DNA of 64,000 nt from CAZFLM01 sp964519955. Lineage in GTDB: Bacteria > Armatimonadota > Chthonomonadetes > Chthonomonadales > CAJBBX01. The notes under the pieces were generated by a model. That model saw only the letters and a list, made by a program, of their open reading frames with translations. It searched no databases and was not told where the DNA came from. The stretch is taken from contig CAZFLM010000009.1 of assembly GCA_964519955.1 (NCBI GenBank), forward strand, positions 62,001 through 126,000, in the 5' to 3' direction. How positions within the stretch are numbered: position 1 is the stretch's first letter; the number at the start of each line of letters is the position of its first letter. The position numbers and the translations under genes were made by a program. This document shows positions 33,408-44,866 of this stretch, piece after piece.

Positions 33408-34589
33408 ATGCTTCGACGGCGCTTTGGCAAGACGAACCTGGACATGTCCGTGCTCAGCTTCGGGGCGATGCGAATCCCGCCCGTCGACGGCGAGACGCCC
33501 GAGGCGAACCGGCAGCGGGCGTTCGCGACGCTGCGGCGCGGGCTGGACGTGGGCATCAACCACGTGGAGACCGCCAGGGGCTACGGGCTCAGCCAGGCGC
33601 TGATCGGGCAGGCGCTGGCGGAGGGCGTCGTCCGACGCGACGAGTTCCTGCTGACGACCAAGATCGGGCCGACCGAGACCGCCGCCGAGTTCCGCGGCGC
33701 GCTGGACGACTCGATGCTGCGGATGGGCGTGACGTATGTCGACAACCTCGACATCCACGGGATCAACACGTTCGACCTGCTGGAGCTGTCGCTGCGTGGG
33801 GATGGCTGCCTGGCCGCCGCGCGGCGCGCCATCGACGAGGGCATCGTCGGGCACATCGGCTTCTCCACGCACGCGCCGCTGGAGGTCATCCTCGCCGCGA
33901 TCGAGACGGACGAGTTCGAGTCCGTGAACCTGCACTACTACTACATCAACCAGCGCAACCGGCCCGCCGTCGAGTTGGCCGCACGCAAGGACATGGGCGT
34001 CTACATCATCTCGCCGACGGACAAGGGCGGCCAGCTCTTCAGCCCGCCCGAAGCGCTCGCACGTCTGTGCGCCCCATTCACGCCCATCGAGCTTAACCAC
34101 CGGTGGCTGCTGGCCCAGCCCGAGGTGCACAGCCTGTCGCTGGGGGCGGCGCGGCCGGAGGAGTACGAGGCGCACCTCGCGGCGGCCGAGCGCGGCGGTC
34201 CGCTGACTGCCGACGAGGCCGCCGCCATCGCCAGGCTGGACGCGCGCATGGCCTCGCTGGGCGCGACGCTCTGCACGTTCTGCCACGAGTGCCTGCCGTG
34301 CCCGGAGGATGTGCAGATCCCCGAGATCCTGCGCCTGCGCAACCTCACGGTGGCCTACGAGATGAGCGACTTCGCCCGCTATCGCTACGGGATGATGGCG
34401 CACCGCGACCCGGAGACGGGACAGCGGGCCGGAGGGGCGGGCCACTGGTTCCCCGGCGCGCAGGGCACCTTCTGCACCAACTGCGGCGACTGCCTGCCGC
34501 GCTGCCCGGTGAACCTGCCGATCCCTGACCTGCTCCGCGAGACGCACGAGACGCTGGTCGGCCGGACAGGCAAGCGCCTCTGGAAGTAG
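33408..34589 (+). CDS. Aldo/keto reductase with C-terminal 4Fe-4S ferredoxin-like domain
   Basis: 393 residues. The TIM-barrel AKR domain (1-300) starts MLRRRFGKTNLDMSVLSFGA and has TARGYG, LLTTKIG and LDIHGIN; the usual active-site Asp is replaced by Glu in VETARGYG. The C-terminal ~100 residues contain two cysteine clusters, CTFCHECLPCP and CTNCGDCLPRCP, typical of the Fe-S-containing AKR subfamily. It is probably an oxidoreductase taking electrons via Fe-S clusters. The start is ATG 33408 with GGGAGGAA upstream. Confidence 0.9.
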   Translation: MLRRRFGKTNLDMSVLSFGAMRIPPVDGETPEANRQRAFATLRRGLDVGINHVETARGYGLSQALIGQALAEGVVRRDEFLLTTKIGPTETAAEFRGALDDSMLRMGVTYVDNLDIHGINTFDLLELSLRGDGCLAAARRAIDEGIVGHIGFSTHAPLEVILAAIETDEFESVNLHYYYINQRNRPAVELAARKDMGVYIISPTDKGGQLFSPPEALARLCAPFTPIELNHRWLLAQPEVHSLSLGAARPEEYEAHLAAAERGGPLTADEAAAIARLDARMASLGATLCTFCHECLPCPEDVQIPEILRLRNLTVAYEMSDFARYRYGMMAHRDPETGQRAGGAGHWFPGAQGTFCTNCGDCLPRCPVNLPIPDLLRETHETLVGRTGKRLWK

Positions 34590-34674
34590 CGGGGCGGCGG
34601 CGTCTTCGTCCACCGAAGCACACGGATGAACGACGATGGCTGTAGCGGGGTGGCTCGATCGGGCGGCGCGCCAT

Positions 34675-34764
34675 CCGAGCCGCGACCGTGAGGGAGCGGC
34701 CTGCTGGAGTGGCGGTGGTCTTTCGCCTGGCGCTGCAGACCGGTCGCTCACGCTCCCGGCTCGG
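34675..34764. repeat. 27-bp inverted repeat between convergent genes
   Basis: Arms 34675-34701 (CCGAGCCGCGACCGTGAGGG...) and 34738-34764 are near-perfect reverse complements with a 36-nt spacer, in the 283-bp gap between the aldo/keto reductase and the zinc-ribbon gene. It could form a long hairpin and terminate both. Confidence 0.7.
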
Positions 34765-34784
34765 AACGGTCTGCGTGGCCAGGT

Positions 34785-34867
34785 CTTGCCCCTCGATCGG
34801 GCACGAGTGCAGTGGTGGGATGGGCCTCCGCGCCCGTCCGGAGCCACCCATCAGTAAGTCAGGCCAG
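34785..34867. repeat. ~80-bp element (copy C, degenerate ends)
   Basis: The core CACGAGTGCAGTGGTGGGAT and hairpin GGATGGGC-ctccgc-GCCCGTCC match copy B; the ends read CAGGCCAG on the right and are degraded on the left. It abuts the stop codon of the zinc-ribbon gene. Confidence 0.7.
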
Positions 34868-34872
34868 GCCCT

Positions 34873-35406
34873 CTACCGCAGGTGCTGCTGCATCTGCTTC
34901 ATGATGCGATCGACCTCGGCCTGCTCGTTGGGGCCGCCACGTTCCTGGACCTTCCGCAGTTGCTCCCAGTTGCGCTGGAGCCGCGCCGCCATGGCGTCTG
35001 CGCGACGGTTGGCGTCGGCCTCGATCTTGGACCTCTGGGCCGGAGTCGGTGGCTTGCCCTGGGTCCCCGGGGCGGGGGCCTGGCCCATCGGAGCCATCGC
35101 CGCCGGGTCGGGCAGCGCCGGCATGGCCCGGCTCGCGCGAAGCACCTCCTCCGCGTCGACCTGCATGCTGGGAGGCGCGGTCGCCTTGCGGATCGCCTCT
35201 GCTCGCTGCTCGGCGCGAACGGTGGCCCAGTACGCCCACACGCTGCCGAGGAGAACGAGGAGGACGACCAGCAGGACTGGCAGGGCGCCCTGGCTCTGGG
35301 GTGAACGCGAGGTGGTGCGCTGCGGCATGCCCGTAGCCCTGCCGCAGCCGGGACACACGGGCGAGCCCGGTGGCAGGGCCGAGCCGCACGACGTGCAGAA
35401 CGCCAT
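34873..35406 (-). CDS. Zinc-ribbon membrane protein with coiled-coil tail
   Basis: 177 residues. The N-terminal zinc ribbon (MAFCTSCGSALPPGSPVCPG, two CxxC pairs) is followed by one transmembrane helix (ALPVLLVVLLVLLGSVWAYW) and a long charged helical region ending MKQMQQHLR. A membrane-anchored adaptor is plausible; no specific family is recognised. Confidence 0.8.
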   Translation of the reverse strand: MAFCTSCGSALPPGSPVCPGCGRATGMPQRTTSRSPQSQGALPVLLVVLLVLLGSVWAYWATVRAEQRAEAIRKATAPPSMQVDAEEVLRASRAMPALPDPAAMAPMGQAPAPGTQGKPPTPAQRSKIEADANRRADAMAARLQRNWEQLRKVQERGGPNEQAEVDRIMKQMQQHLR

Positions 35407-35587
35407 CTCTTGCGCTCCCTCTGCCGCCTGCGGGATGGGCGGCGCTCACGGTGGGGCACAGATGCATCCTGTTGCGATTGTACCACCGGTCCGGGGCCAG
35501 CGCCAGAGGTGCAGGGCTTGCCGGCCCGCTTGTCGAATGCCCCCTGTGCCGGACGCCTGAGCCGGCAACCGACCGAAAGGACCACCC

Positions 35588-38107
<2,520 letters not shown>

Positions 38108-38116
38108 GGGGGCGCC

Positions 38117-38554
38117 GTGATCAGGAGTGAGCGCCGGCGACGTATCACCGAGGCGCAGGTCCGCCGGTTCGAGCAGGCGTTGGCGGACCTGCGTGCCGCG
38201 CCTCCGAACCCGGGCATCGCCCCGCGGCTTCGTCAGGCGGAGATGGACGGGCTCCATGGGCAGCTCGACGATCTGCGGCAGGAACTCGCGCAGTACGACG
38301 CGCTGCGCCGCGGCGAGCGTTCGAGCCAACCGGTTGCCACGCTTGACGAGCTGCCGTCGGCCCTCATACGGGCGCGGATCGCCGCCGGACTGACGCAGCG
38401 CGATCTGGCTGAGAGCCTGGGACTGAAGGAACAGCAGATCCAGCGCTACGAGGCGACCGACTACGCGAGCGCGAGTCTCGCTCGTGTCCAGCTCATCGCG
38501 CGTCGGCTCGGCGTCACGATGCAGGCCGCCGTGCAAGAGGCCGCGAGCGCGTAG
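38117..38554 (+). CDS. XRE-family helix-turn-helix protein
   Basis: 145 residues. An N-terminal charged helical region (about 1-70), then an XRE-type HTH: IRARIAAGLTQRDLAESLGL, followed by KEQQIQRYEATDYASAS. It resembles HigA-like antitoxins or DNA-binding stress regulators; no toxin gene is next to it. It starts at GTG 38117, 9 nt after the S9 peptidase stop, so it is probably co-transcribed. Confidence 0.8.
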   Translation: MIRSERRRRITEAQVRRFEQALADLRAAPPNPGIAPRLRQAEMDGLHGQLDDLRQELAQYDALRRGERSSQPVATLDELPSALIRARIAAGLTQRDLAESLGLKEQQIQRYEATDYASASLARVQLIARRLGVTMQAAVQEAASA

Positions 38555-38579
38555 CCGGCTGTTCGCCGGGCGCGGCGGC

Positions 38580-39281
38580 TCAGCCTATCTCTTCCCTCCC
38601 CACCCGCAGCAGCCTGCCGATGACCACCGCCAGCTCCTCGCGCGTGGCTGGGGCGGCGCCTCGGAAGGTGCGGTCCGGGTAGCCGCTCATTACGCCGGAG
38701 CCCACGGCCACCAACTCCGCCCCGAACCACCACTCGCTGCCGGCCACGTCGCGGAAGTTGGCGCGGGCCAGGTCTGGGCGCGGGCGGTTTTGCAGGCGCT
38801 CGAACAGGCGGTAGGCGAGGGTGGCGAGTTCGCCTCGGGTGAGGGCGCGCTTGCCGCGGAAGTAGCCGTCTGGGTAGGCCTGGACCAGTTCAGCGGCTCG
38901 CGGCTTGTCCCAGAGGTAGGAGTAGGTGCGTTCGTACGGAATGTCCTTGAACAGGTCGGGGACGGGTGGGTGAACGGTCGCGGCTGGCGACAGCACCGAG
39001 ACCAGGATGTCGGGCGTTGTCCGCGGTGAGGGTTGCCGGAAGCCCACGTCAAATAGCCGGCCCAGCGCCAAGGCCATCTCATACCGCGTGGGGCTCCGCT
39101 TTCCGTCGAGGCGCCCGTCGGGCAGGCCCCAGATCACCCCCGCCACCCGTGCACGCTCGTAGTCGGGTCGGGCCCAGGGCGCGACGTCGGGGGCGGGTTC
39201 CGGCGGGGGCTGGGCGATGCTGCAGGCGGCCTGCGCGAGCAGCAGGGCGATGGCGAATGCGGGGTGGAGATGAAGCCTCAT
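38580..39281 (-). CDS. Exported SLH-domain protein
   Basis: 233 residues with a leader (PAFAIALLLAQAACSIAQ). At least two S-layer-homology motifs are clear: AAELVQAYPDGYFRGKRALT with RGELATLAYRLFE, and SGYPDRTFRGAAPATREELA; a third partial one is GLPDGRLDGKRSPTRYEMAL. SLH domains attach proteins to cell-wall polymers or, in some phyla, the outer membrane to peptidoglycan. The start is ATG 39281 with GGGAGGA upstream. Confidence 0.88.
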   Translation of the reverse strand: MRLHLHPAFAIALLLAQAACSIAQPPPEPAPDVAPWARPDYERARVAGVIWGLPDGRLDGKRSPTRYEMALALGRLFDVGFRQPSPRTTPDILVSVLSPAATVHPPVPDLFKDIPYERTYSYLWDKPRAAELVQAYPDGYFRGKRALTRGELATLAYRLFERLQNRPRPDLARANFRDVAGSEWWFGAELVAVGSGVMSGYPDRTFRGAAPATREELAVVIGRLLRVGREEIG

Positions 39282-39414
39282 GGCAATCCTCCCGATGCGC
39301 TGTCTGGCACCGTTCACTCACAGAGACGCATCGTCGGAGTAGGCGTTCGGCGGGGATGCGGGCGGATTCCTGCACGGACGTGCGGCCAATCGGTCCGAGT
39401 TCGGCAGGAAGATC

Positions 39415-40023
39415 CTACGCTGGGAACCAGCGCTGCAGGGTCGCGCGAAGGAGCACGAATGAGGGGTCGGTGCACCGCTCAAGAGAGACGCGCTGGGCCA
39501 GTTCCTCATAGATGGAGGCTGACCGTGGGCGGCGCTGTCGGCGCAGTACGGCCTCAAGGAGTTCCTTCGGCGCGTTGGGCTTCGGCTCGTTGGAGGGCCA
39601 CCAGGAGTTCTCGTCAGCGATCTGGCGGATCGTGTGAAGATCGCACCGTAGCACACCTGGCACCGCCCGAGACGATCCCCAGACCCAGACCTCCAGTTCG
39701 GGAACGACTACGACGACCTCACAGGCTTCTGGTGCCCACCCGGTGCACGCGAGGCGGTGCAGCAGGTCATCGCGCATCGGCCCTGGATCGGTCGGTGACC
39801 CCTCCCACTGGTGATCCAGGACAACCAGCGCATGTTCGGCCCGTGACCGATATGCCCTCAGGAATGCATCGGCCTCCTTCCACACACCAGGGTCCTTCCT
39901 GGGATGCCGGAACACCTCGAACGCGACAGGGCGTATCCTCAAGGCCGTCGCCCGGTGTTGGAGCAGTGCCCTGATCGTGGCCTCCTGCTGGCTGTCGGCT
40001 GTCAACGCAGCGAGATCGAGCAT
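39415..40023 (-). CDS. Partner protein of an ATPase-based defence pair (MAD4-like)
   Basis: 202 residues. Motifs EHALVVLDHQWEG, VVVVPELEVWVWG and RSASIYEELAQRVSLERC with CTDPSF resemble the protein MAD4 of the methylation-associated defence system (MADS), as I recall it. The conserved acidic and glutamate residues (D, PELE) suggest a TOPRIM-like or other nuclease fold, but this is inference. Its ATG shares one base with the stop codon of the upstream ATPase (TGATG at 40023), so the pair is one unit. No other MADS genes (methyltransferase, kinase) are nearby. Confidence 0.65.
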   Translation of the reverse strand: MLDLAALTADSQQEATIRALLQHRATALRIRPVAFEVFRHPRKDPGVWKEADAFLRAYRSRAEHALVVLDHQWEGSPTDPGPMRDDLLHRLACTGWAPEACEVVVVVPELEVWVWGSSRAVPGVLRCDLHTIRQIADENSWWPSNEPKPNAPKELLEAVLRRQRRPRSASIYEELAQRVSLERCTDPSFVLLRATLQRWFPA

Positions 40024-41312
40024 CAGCCCAGTACCCCCGACGCGTAGAGCGTCTCGATGTCGACTTCGCCTTGCCACTCCCGGAGAGCAGGATGCTTGTC
40101 GCCTCGGACGACGGCGACAGCTCCTGACGGGTTCCTAGCAAAGCACAGCAGGTCGCTGGGCGTGGCGAGCCCGAGCAGTAGCGGCGAGTGACTGGCAACC
40201 AGAACCTGACCGTCGTAGACCGACGACAGGCTCTGATAGACTCCCTCGAGTGCCTTGGGGTGGATCCCGTTCTCCGGTTCCTCCACCAAGTAGACTGACG
40301 GGGACTCAGCCGTGTATGGGATCAGCGTCAGCGCGAGTATCCGCAACGTTCCGTCGGAGATCAGCCACGCTGGCACAGGTTCGCCGCCAGCGTCATAGTG
40401 CAGGGCGAGGTACAGATGCCTGTCATGCAATTGCTCGCGGACCTCGACGTTTCGCAAACCAGGCAGGATGTTACGTAGGTGCTTGAGCCAGTCGTCGCGG
40501 TGCGGCTGGCGGAGGTCCTGGACAACAAGGGGAAGGTTCGCACCGTTGACGCTGAACCGTCTCTGGGAGGAGGGACTGACGGGGCGTCGCATTGCGGCGC
40601 TGTTGAGGGCGATGGCCCTGACACCGTCCAGTAGCAGGTTCCGCACCCAGATGGATGCGGGAAATCGATCATGGTCCTCGGGAAGGCTCGCCAGTGCAGC
40701 CTTTCGCGCCTGCGTCCTGAACATGATGTTCCAGTCCGTCGTTTCGGCTTTGAAGTAGTCGTTGCCGGACCGTGCCACCTTGTTCACAACCTTGCGCCAG
40801 CCGGGTCTACTATGACCAGCGGCAATGAGCGAGCCAAGCGCGTCAGGTTCGGCCGGGAACAGCGACTGCTGAAATGGAGGTGCGGTCCGCGTCGGACGAG
40901 AAGGTCTCTGCGAGTCGAAGAGCCAGAGGGTCTCAGCCCCGATCTCCATCTCGCCGCTGGGAGCGCGACCGAAACGCACTTCATAACGTGCATCTGTGTA
41001 CTGCGGATTTCCATTGTGGCGCTCTTCCACAACGCTCTTCGGTAGCCGCACCTCGACGGCAAGCTCGAAGCAGTCTGCGCTCTGATTGAAGATCAGCTCA
41101 TCGAGACTCCTTGCGCGGCCGTGGTTGCCTTCCTCCCCAAACAGGAGGGCACTATCCACTCCGTTGCGAACGAAGTCGCCCAAGAGGGCAACTACGTCCA
41201 AGAACGTCGACTTGCCCGACGCGTTGGGGCCAACCAGAACCTGGAAAGGCGCTATGCCCTGCGTGATGTAGCGCAGTCCCTTGTAGTTGAGCGCTTCTAT
41301 CCGCGTGATCAC
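40023..41312 (-). CDS. AAA ATPase of the ABC/SMC type (MAD3-like), first gene of a defence-like pair
   Basis: 429 residues. It begins MITRIEALNYKGLRYI with Walker A VGPNASGKST (Lys34). The C-terminal half has the ABC-type block VYLVEEPENGIHPKALEGVY (Walker B plus H-loop context), then LVASHSPLLLGL. This is the layout of the AAA15/AAA21 ATPases of defence loci; overall it resembles MAD3. These ATPases usually license a linked effector in response to phage or foreign DNA. No promoter was clearly seen; a terminator hairpin of the downstream gene lies 28 nt before the start. Confidence 0.75.
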   Translation of the reverse strand: MITRIEALNYKGLRYITQGIAPFQVLVGPNASGKSTFLDVVALLGDFVRNGVDSALLFGEEGNHGRARSLDELIFNQSADCFELAVEVRLPKSVVEERHNGNPQYTDARYEVRFGRAPSGEMEIGAETLWLFDSQRPSRPTRTAPPFQQSLFPAEPDALGSLIAAGHSRPGWRKVVNKVARSGNDYFKAETTDWNIMFRTQARKAALASLPEDHDRFPASIWVRNLLLDGVRAIALNSAAMRRPVSPSSQRRFSVNGANLPLVVQDLRQPHRDDWLKHLRNILPGLRNVEVREQLHDRHLYLALHYDAGGEPVPAWLISDGTLRILALTLIPYTAESPSVYLVEEPENGIHPKALEGVYQSLSSVYDGQVLVASHSPLLLGLATPSDLLCFARNPSGAVAVVRGDKHPALREWQGEVDIETLYASGVLG

Positions 41313-41339
41313 AGTGCGTCACCGCCTCTCATAGGCATC

Positions 41340-41373
41340 CGAGCCCCTCTCGCGACGATCAGAGAGGGGCTCG
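41340..41373 (-). terminator. Terminator of the GH106-like gene
   Basis: A perfect 12-bp stem, CGAGCCCCTCTC (41340-41351) and GAGAGGGGCTCG (41362-41373), with a 10-nt loop, located 29 nt after the stop codon of the minus-strand glycosidase gene and before the ATPase gene. Confidence 0.75.
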
Positions 41374-41401
41374 CGTCCGTCACTGGCGGTTGGTTCGCCG
41401 C

Positions 41402-44400
41402 CTACTTCACCGCCACCTTCTGCGCCGAGCGAATCACCACCGGGCCGATGAGGCCGGACTCGATCAGCGGGTCGGTCGGCTTGTAGAACTGCCACGTGGC
41501 GAAGCCGACGCGGCCGGTCTGCGGGCGGGGCTCGCCCTTCAGCAGCCACTCCGGCCACTTGGCGATGTTGCCGCCGCCGTGGTACTCCGCGTCCGCGGGC
41601 AGGGCCGAGTCGCCGATGAGGCGGTTGACCCAGAGGTTGGTCACCTTCACGGTCAGCGAGTTCGTGCCGGCCCTGGCGATGCCGGTCACGTCCACCGCGA
41701 AGGGCGCCTTCCAGAGGATGCCCAGCGGCTTCCCGTTGAGCGCGACCTCGGCGATGTTCTTCACGCGGCCCAAGTCGAGGACCACCGCGCGGCCCGGAAG
41801 CAGCATCGAGGCGGGCACGTCGAGGGTCGTCGTGTAGGTGGCGGTGCCGGAGAAGTGCTGCACGCCGGGATCGCTGTGCTCGGGCCAGGAGATGAGCTGC
41901 GGCAGGTCGACTTGCGCCGGGGCGCCCAGGCCGGCCGGGAACGCGAGCTTCCACGGGCCCATCGCGGTGACGATCGCGGCGTTCTGCTTCACTTCGAGCT
42001 TGATCGGCTTGCCGTCAGCCCCGGCCGCCGTGTAGGTGCCGGCGAGCCACGGGATCAGCTCCAAGCCCTTGGCGCCCTTCACCAGGTCGAAGACCGCGGG
42101 AGCGGCCATCGTGCTGCCCTGGACCAGCGCCATCGTCTCGTTCTCGGTTACCGTCTGCGACATCGGCTTGCCGTTGACCGTGTACTCGACGCGCAGGCGC
42201 TTCACGATCATGTTGGCGGGGTCGCCGAACACGGCATTGGTCGCGGGGATCTCATACGTACCCTCGGCGACCATGCGGGCGACTGTCGCGGTGACGTCGG
42301 CGCCCTTGGAGCCGTCGTTGGCCTCGTATCGGGCCAGCTTGATCTCGACCTTCGGCCCGGCCTGCGGCACGCCGTCGACCTCCGCCGTGCGGGCGAACGA
42401 GGCCAGGTGGGCAGACGGAGCAGCGCTCTTGCGGAAGACCACGAACACGGAGCCGGCCGGGTCGAAGCGCAGGTTCACGGTCGTGCGGCCGTCCTCGGTG
42501 CGGTAGACCGGGGCGGACTCGATGACGCCGGTGTCGGAGTGCCAGAGCTCGGGCACGCCCGCGGCGCGGAACGTGGCGTCGGCGGTAACGGTGCGGTACT
42601 GCTGGTTGGAGACGAAGTAGACCTCGGCGCCGTCGATGCTGCGGTGGATGTAGACGAGCTTGGCGCTGGTCTCGGCGGCGGGCTCGAAGTCGGGCTGGAC
42701 GCCGAGCTGCTGCAGCACGTCCTCGACCGGGAGGCCGAAGTACACCTTGCCCTCACCGTATGCGTGCGACGTGACGGTCTTGCCGTCGATGTCGCCCCAG
42801 ATCTCGCCGGCCAGCTTGCGCACGGCCGCGTCGCTCGCCGGGTAGCCCGACAGGCTGGGCGTCATGTCCGGCTTGGGGCCGATGACCACCGCGCCGGCCT
42901 TGACGAGCTGACCGATCTTGGTGAGCGTCGGGAGGGTCATGAAGCGGTTCTCGGGCAAAACGAGCGCGCGGTAGCTCATGCCGTCCGGCAGGACGATGCG
43001 GCCGTCCTTCACGGACATGCGCTGGAGGATGATCTGGCGGTCGCACCCGTCGTAGTCGTAGCCCGCGGGGATGGCCGGGTTGATGCCGCCGCGGCCGGGC
43101 AGGTCGTTCGGGCCCTCGTCGCCCACGAACACGCAGAGGTCGGCGACGAACTTGCCGCTCTGCAGCAGATACTGGCTGCGGGCGACGTAGCGATTGAACG
43201 CGATGAACTGCTCCCACCACGTGTTGGTGCGGTCGAAGTTGGTGCCCCAGGGGCCCATGGTCATGCCGGGCTTCAGGTTCACCCACGGCTGCATCGCATA
43301 GCGGTGGTAGATGTAGCGGTTGATGCCGAGCGTCCACGAGAGGTCGCCGAGCGCCTTGATCGAGTAGGGATCGTACGCCCACTTGGCGTGGTTGTCGTCC
43401 GCGGTGAACGACTCGGCGCCGGTGTACTTCCGGCCGTACGTGTGCGACGAAGAGGCGGCGAGCTTGGCGGTCTCGAGCGTCCATCCGCCTATCCAGAACT
43501 CGCCCATCGGGATGTCGGTGACGCCGCCGGCGCGCAGGTTGTCGAACGTCCCGTTGCCGTAGGGTTCCGTGGACGCGAGCAGGCCGTTCTTGTGGCACAG
43601 CTCGGTGAAGTACGCGTAGTAGTTCTCACACCACATGTCCGCGATGACGCGGCGGTAGTCCCAGAGGAAGCGCTCGCTCTCCTCGACGGTGCCCACGACG
43701 CGGCCCGCGATGACCGGGAGGTACGGCATCATGTCGTAGCCGCAGCGGCGCTTGAACTCGTCCTGGAAGCCCGGGGTCCAGTTCTGGAAGCCGGTTTCGT
43801 AGCTGTCGACGAGGGCGTTGTTCAGGACCTTGCCCTTCAGCGGGCCGGAGAGGTCCATCACGGTCTTCATCATGCCGCCGAAGAAGGCGTCGAGCGCCGC
43901 CTTGCTCAGCTTGTCGCACTCGAGGCCGCGGCCGGCGGCGGGCGCCGGGGCGCACTGGGCGCCGGTCAGCGTGTAGCCGAAGCGGATGACAGTCCAGTCA
44001 CCGGCGGGCGCGTCCCACGTGAGCTTGCCGTCGGTGGACATGCGCGCGGTGATGTTGAACACGCCGTCCTTCGGCGTCGCCATGCCGGCGGGCGTGGGCG
44101 CGATCTCCGGCGCGATGCGGCCGCGGTCTAGGCCGATCTTGGGGCCGAGGTTGCCGATGCGCAGCTTCTGATCGCCGGTCTCGTTGGCGGGGGTGCGCAC
44201 GGCGAAGACCGCGATGTCGCGGTAGTAGCCGCGCACCGATTCGGGCTGCGGGAGCGCCTGCGAGATGGCGCCTGGGCCGTGGACCGCGGTCTCGGTCCAC
44301 ACGGTGCGCTTCATCGCGTTGTCCGGGGTCACCCATGGTCCGCCGCTGCTGGACCAGCCCGCGCCGTTGTGCACGCAGACCTCGATGCCGAGGCGCCCGG

Positions 44401-44710
44401 CCTCCTTGACGGCATGGGCGATGAGGCCCTTCCACTTCTCGCCCATGAACGGGGCGTCGCCGTCGGGGATGCCGTTGTCCACGTTGAAGATCTGGACTCC
44501 GCCGATGCCGGCGCGCTTCATGGCTTCCAGGTCGGCGGTGATGCCTTCCTTGCTGCCGTTGCCGTTGATCCAGTGCCACCAGGTATGGGGCCTGGCGCTT
44601 GCCGGCGGGTTCTGGAACCCGGCCTTGAGCTTGTCCTGCGCGCCGCTGCTGCTTGGCAGCAGGAGCAGCGCGAGGAGGGGTGCGGCAAGAGCCGCGCGTC
44701 TGAGGTGCAT
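41402..44710 (-). CDS. Large secreted glycosyl hydrolase, GH106-like (alpha-L-rhamnosidase type)
   Basis: 1102 residues with a signal peptide (ALAAPLLALLLLPSSSGAQ). The mature start PRPHTWWHWINGNGSKEGIT-like region, followed by ADLEAMKRAGIGGVQIFNVD, is typical of GH106/rhamnosidase-family TIM barrels. The C-terminal part contains beta-sandwich, galactose-binding-like segments (AVVLDLGRVKNIAEVALNGK, LTVKVTNLWVNRLIG). It probably removes rhamnose from plant-type polysaccharides such as rhamnogalacturonan; the substrate is not proven. I chose ATG 44710 (AAGGA upstream) over an in-frame ATG at 44761, because the signal peptide then starts at the N-terminus. Confidence 0.85.
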   Translation of the reverse strand: MHLRRAALAAPLLALLLLPSSSGAQDKLKAGFQNPPASARPHTWWHWINGNGSKEGITADLEAMKRAGIGGVQIFNVDNGIPDGDAPFMGEKWKGLIAHAVKEAGRLGIEVCVHNGAGWSSSGGPWVTPDNAMKRTVWTETAVHGPGAISQALPQPESVRGYYRDIAVFAVRTPANETGDQKLRIGNLGPKIGLDRGRIAPEIAPTPAGMATPKDGVFNITARMSTDGKLTWDAPAGDWTVIRFGYTLTGAQCAPAPAAGRGLECDKLSKAALDAFFGGMMKTVMDLSGPLKGKVLNNALVDSYETGFQNWTPGFQDEFKRRCGYDMMPYLPVIAGRVVGTVEESERFLWDYRRVIADMWCENYYAYFTELCHKNGLLASTEPYGNGTFDNLRAGGVTDIPMGEFWIGGWTLETAKLAASSSHTYGRKYTGAESFTADDNHAKWAYDPYSIKALGDLSWTLGINRYIYHRYAMQPWVNLKPGMTMGPWGTNFDRTNTWWEQFIAFNRYVARSQYLLQSGKFVADLCVFVGDEGPNDLPGRGGINPAIPAGYDYDGCDRQIILQRMSVKDGRIVLPDGMSYRALVLPENRFMTLPTLTKIGQLVKAGAVVIGPKPDMTPSLSGYPASDAAVRKLAGEIWGDIDGKTVTSHAYGEGKVYFGLPVEDVLQQLGVQPDFEPAAETSAKLVYIHRSIDGAEVYFVSNQQYRTVTADATFRAAGVPELWHSDTGVIESAPVYRTEDGRTTVNLRFDPAGSVFVVFRKSAAPSAHLASFARTAEVDGVPQAGPKVEIKLARYEANDGSKGADVTATVARMVAEGTYEIPATNAVFGDPANMIVKRLRVEYTVNGKPMSQTVTENETMALVQGSTMAAPAVFDLVKGAKGLELIPWLAGTYTAAGADGKPIKLEVKQNAAIVTAMGPWKLAFPAGLGAPAQVDLPQLISWPEHSDPGVQHFSGTATYTTTLDVPASMLLPGRAVVLDLGRVKNIAEVALNGKPLGILWKAPFAVDVTGIARAGTNSLTVKVTNLWVNRLIGDSALPADAEYHGGGNIAKWPEWLLKGEPRPQTGRVGFATWQFYKPTDPLIESGLIGPVVIRSAQKVAVK

Positions 44711-44866
44711 AGGGAGCGATCCTTGGTGTGTGGTGCGCCGGCTCATGGCCGCGCGCGGCAACTCGGCTAGGGTGCGTCGGTTCGTAGTAGTCGACTCAGT
44801 GGCTTGATGGTACCAGGCCAGCGCACCGGGAGTACAAGACCCCCGGCAGCATGGCGTTCCGCCAAC

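Noticed and set aside
41390..44131. 913-residue plus-strand frame opposite the GH106-like gene
   Set aside because: Antisense shadow; composition and lack of domains rule it out.
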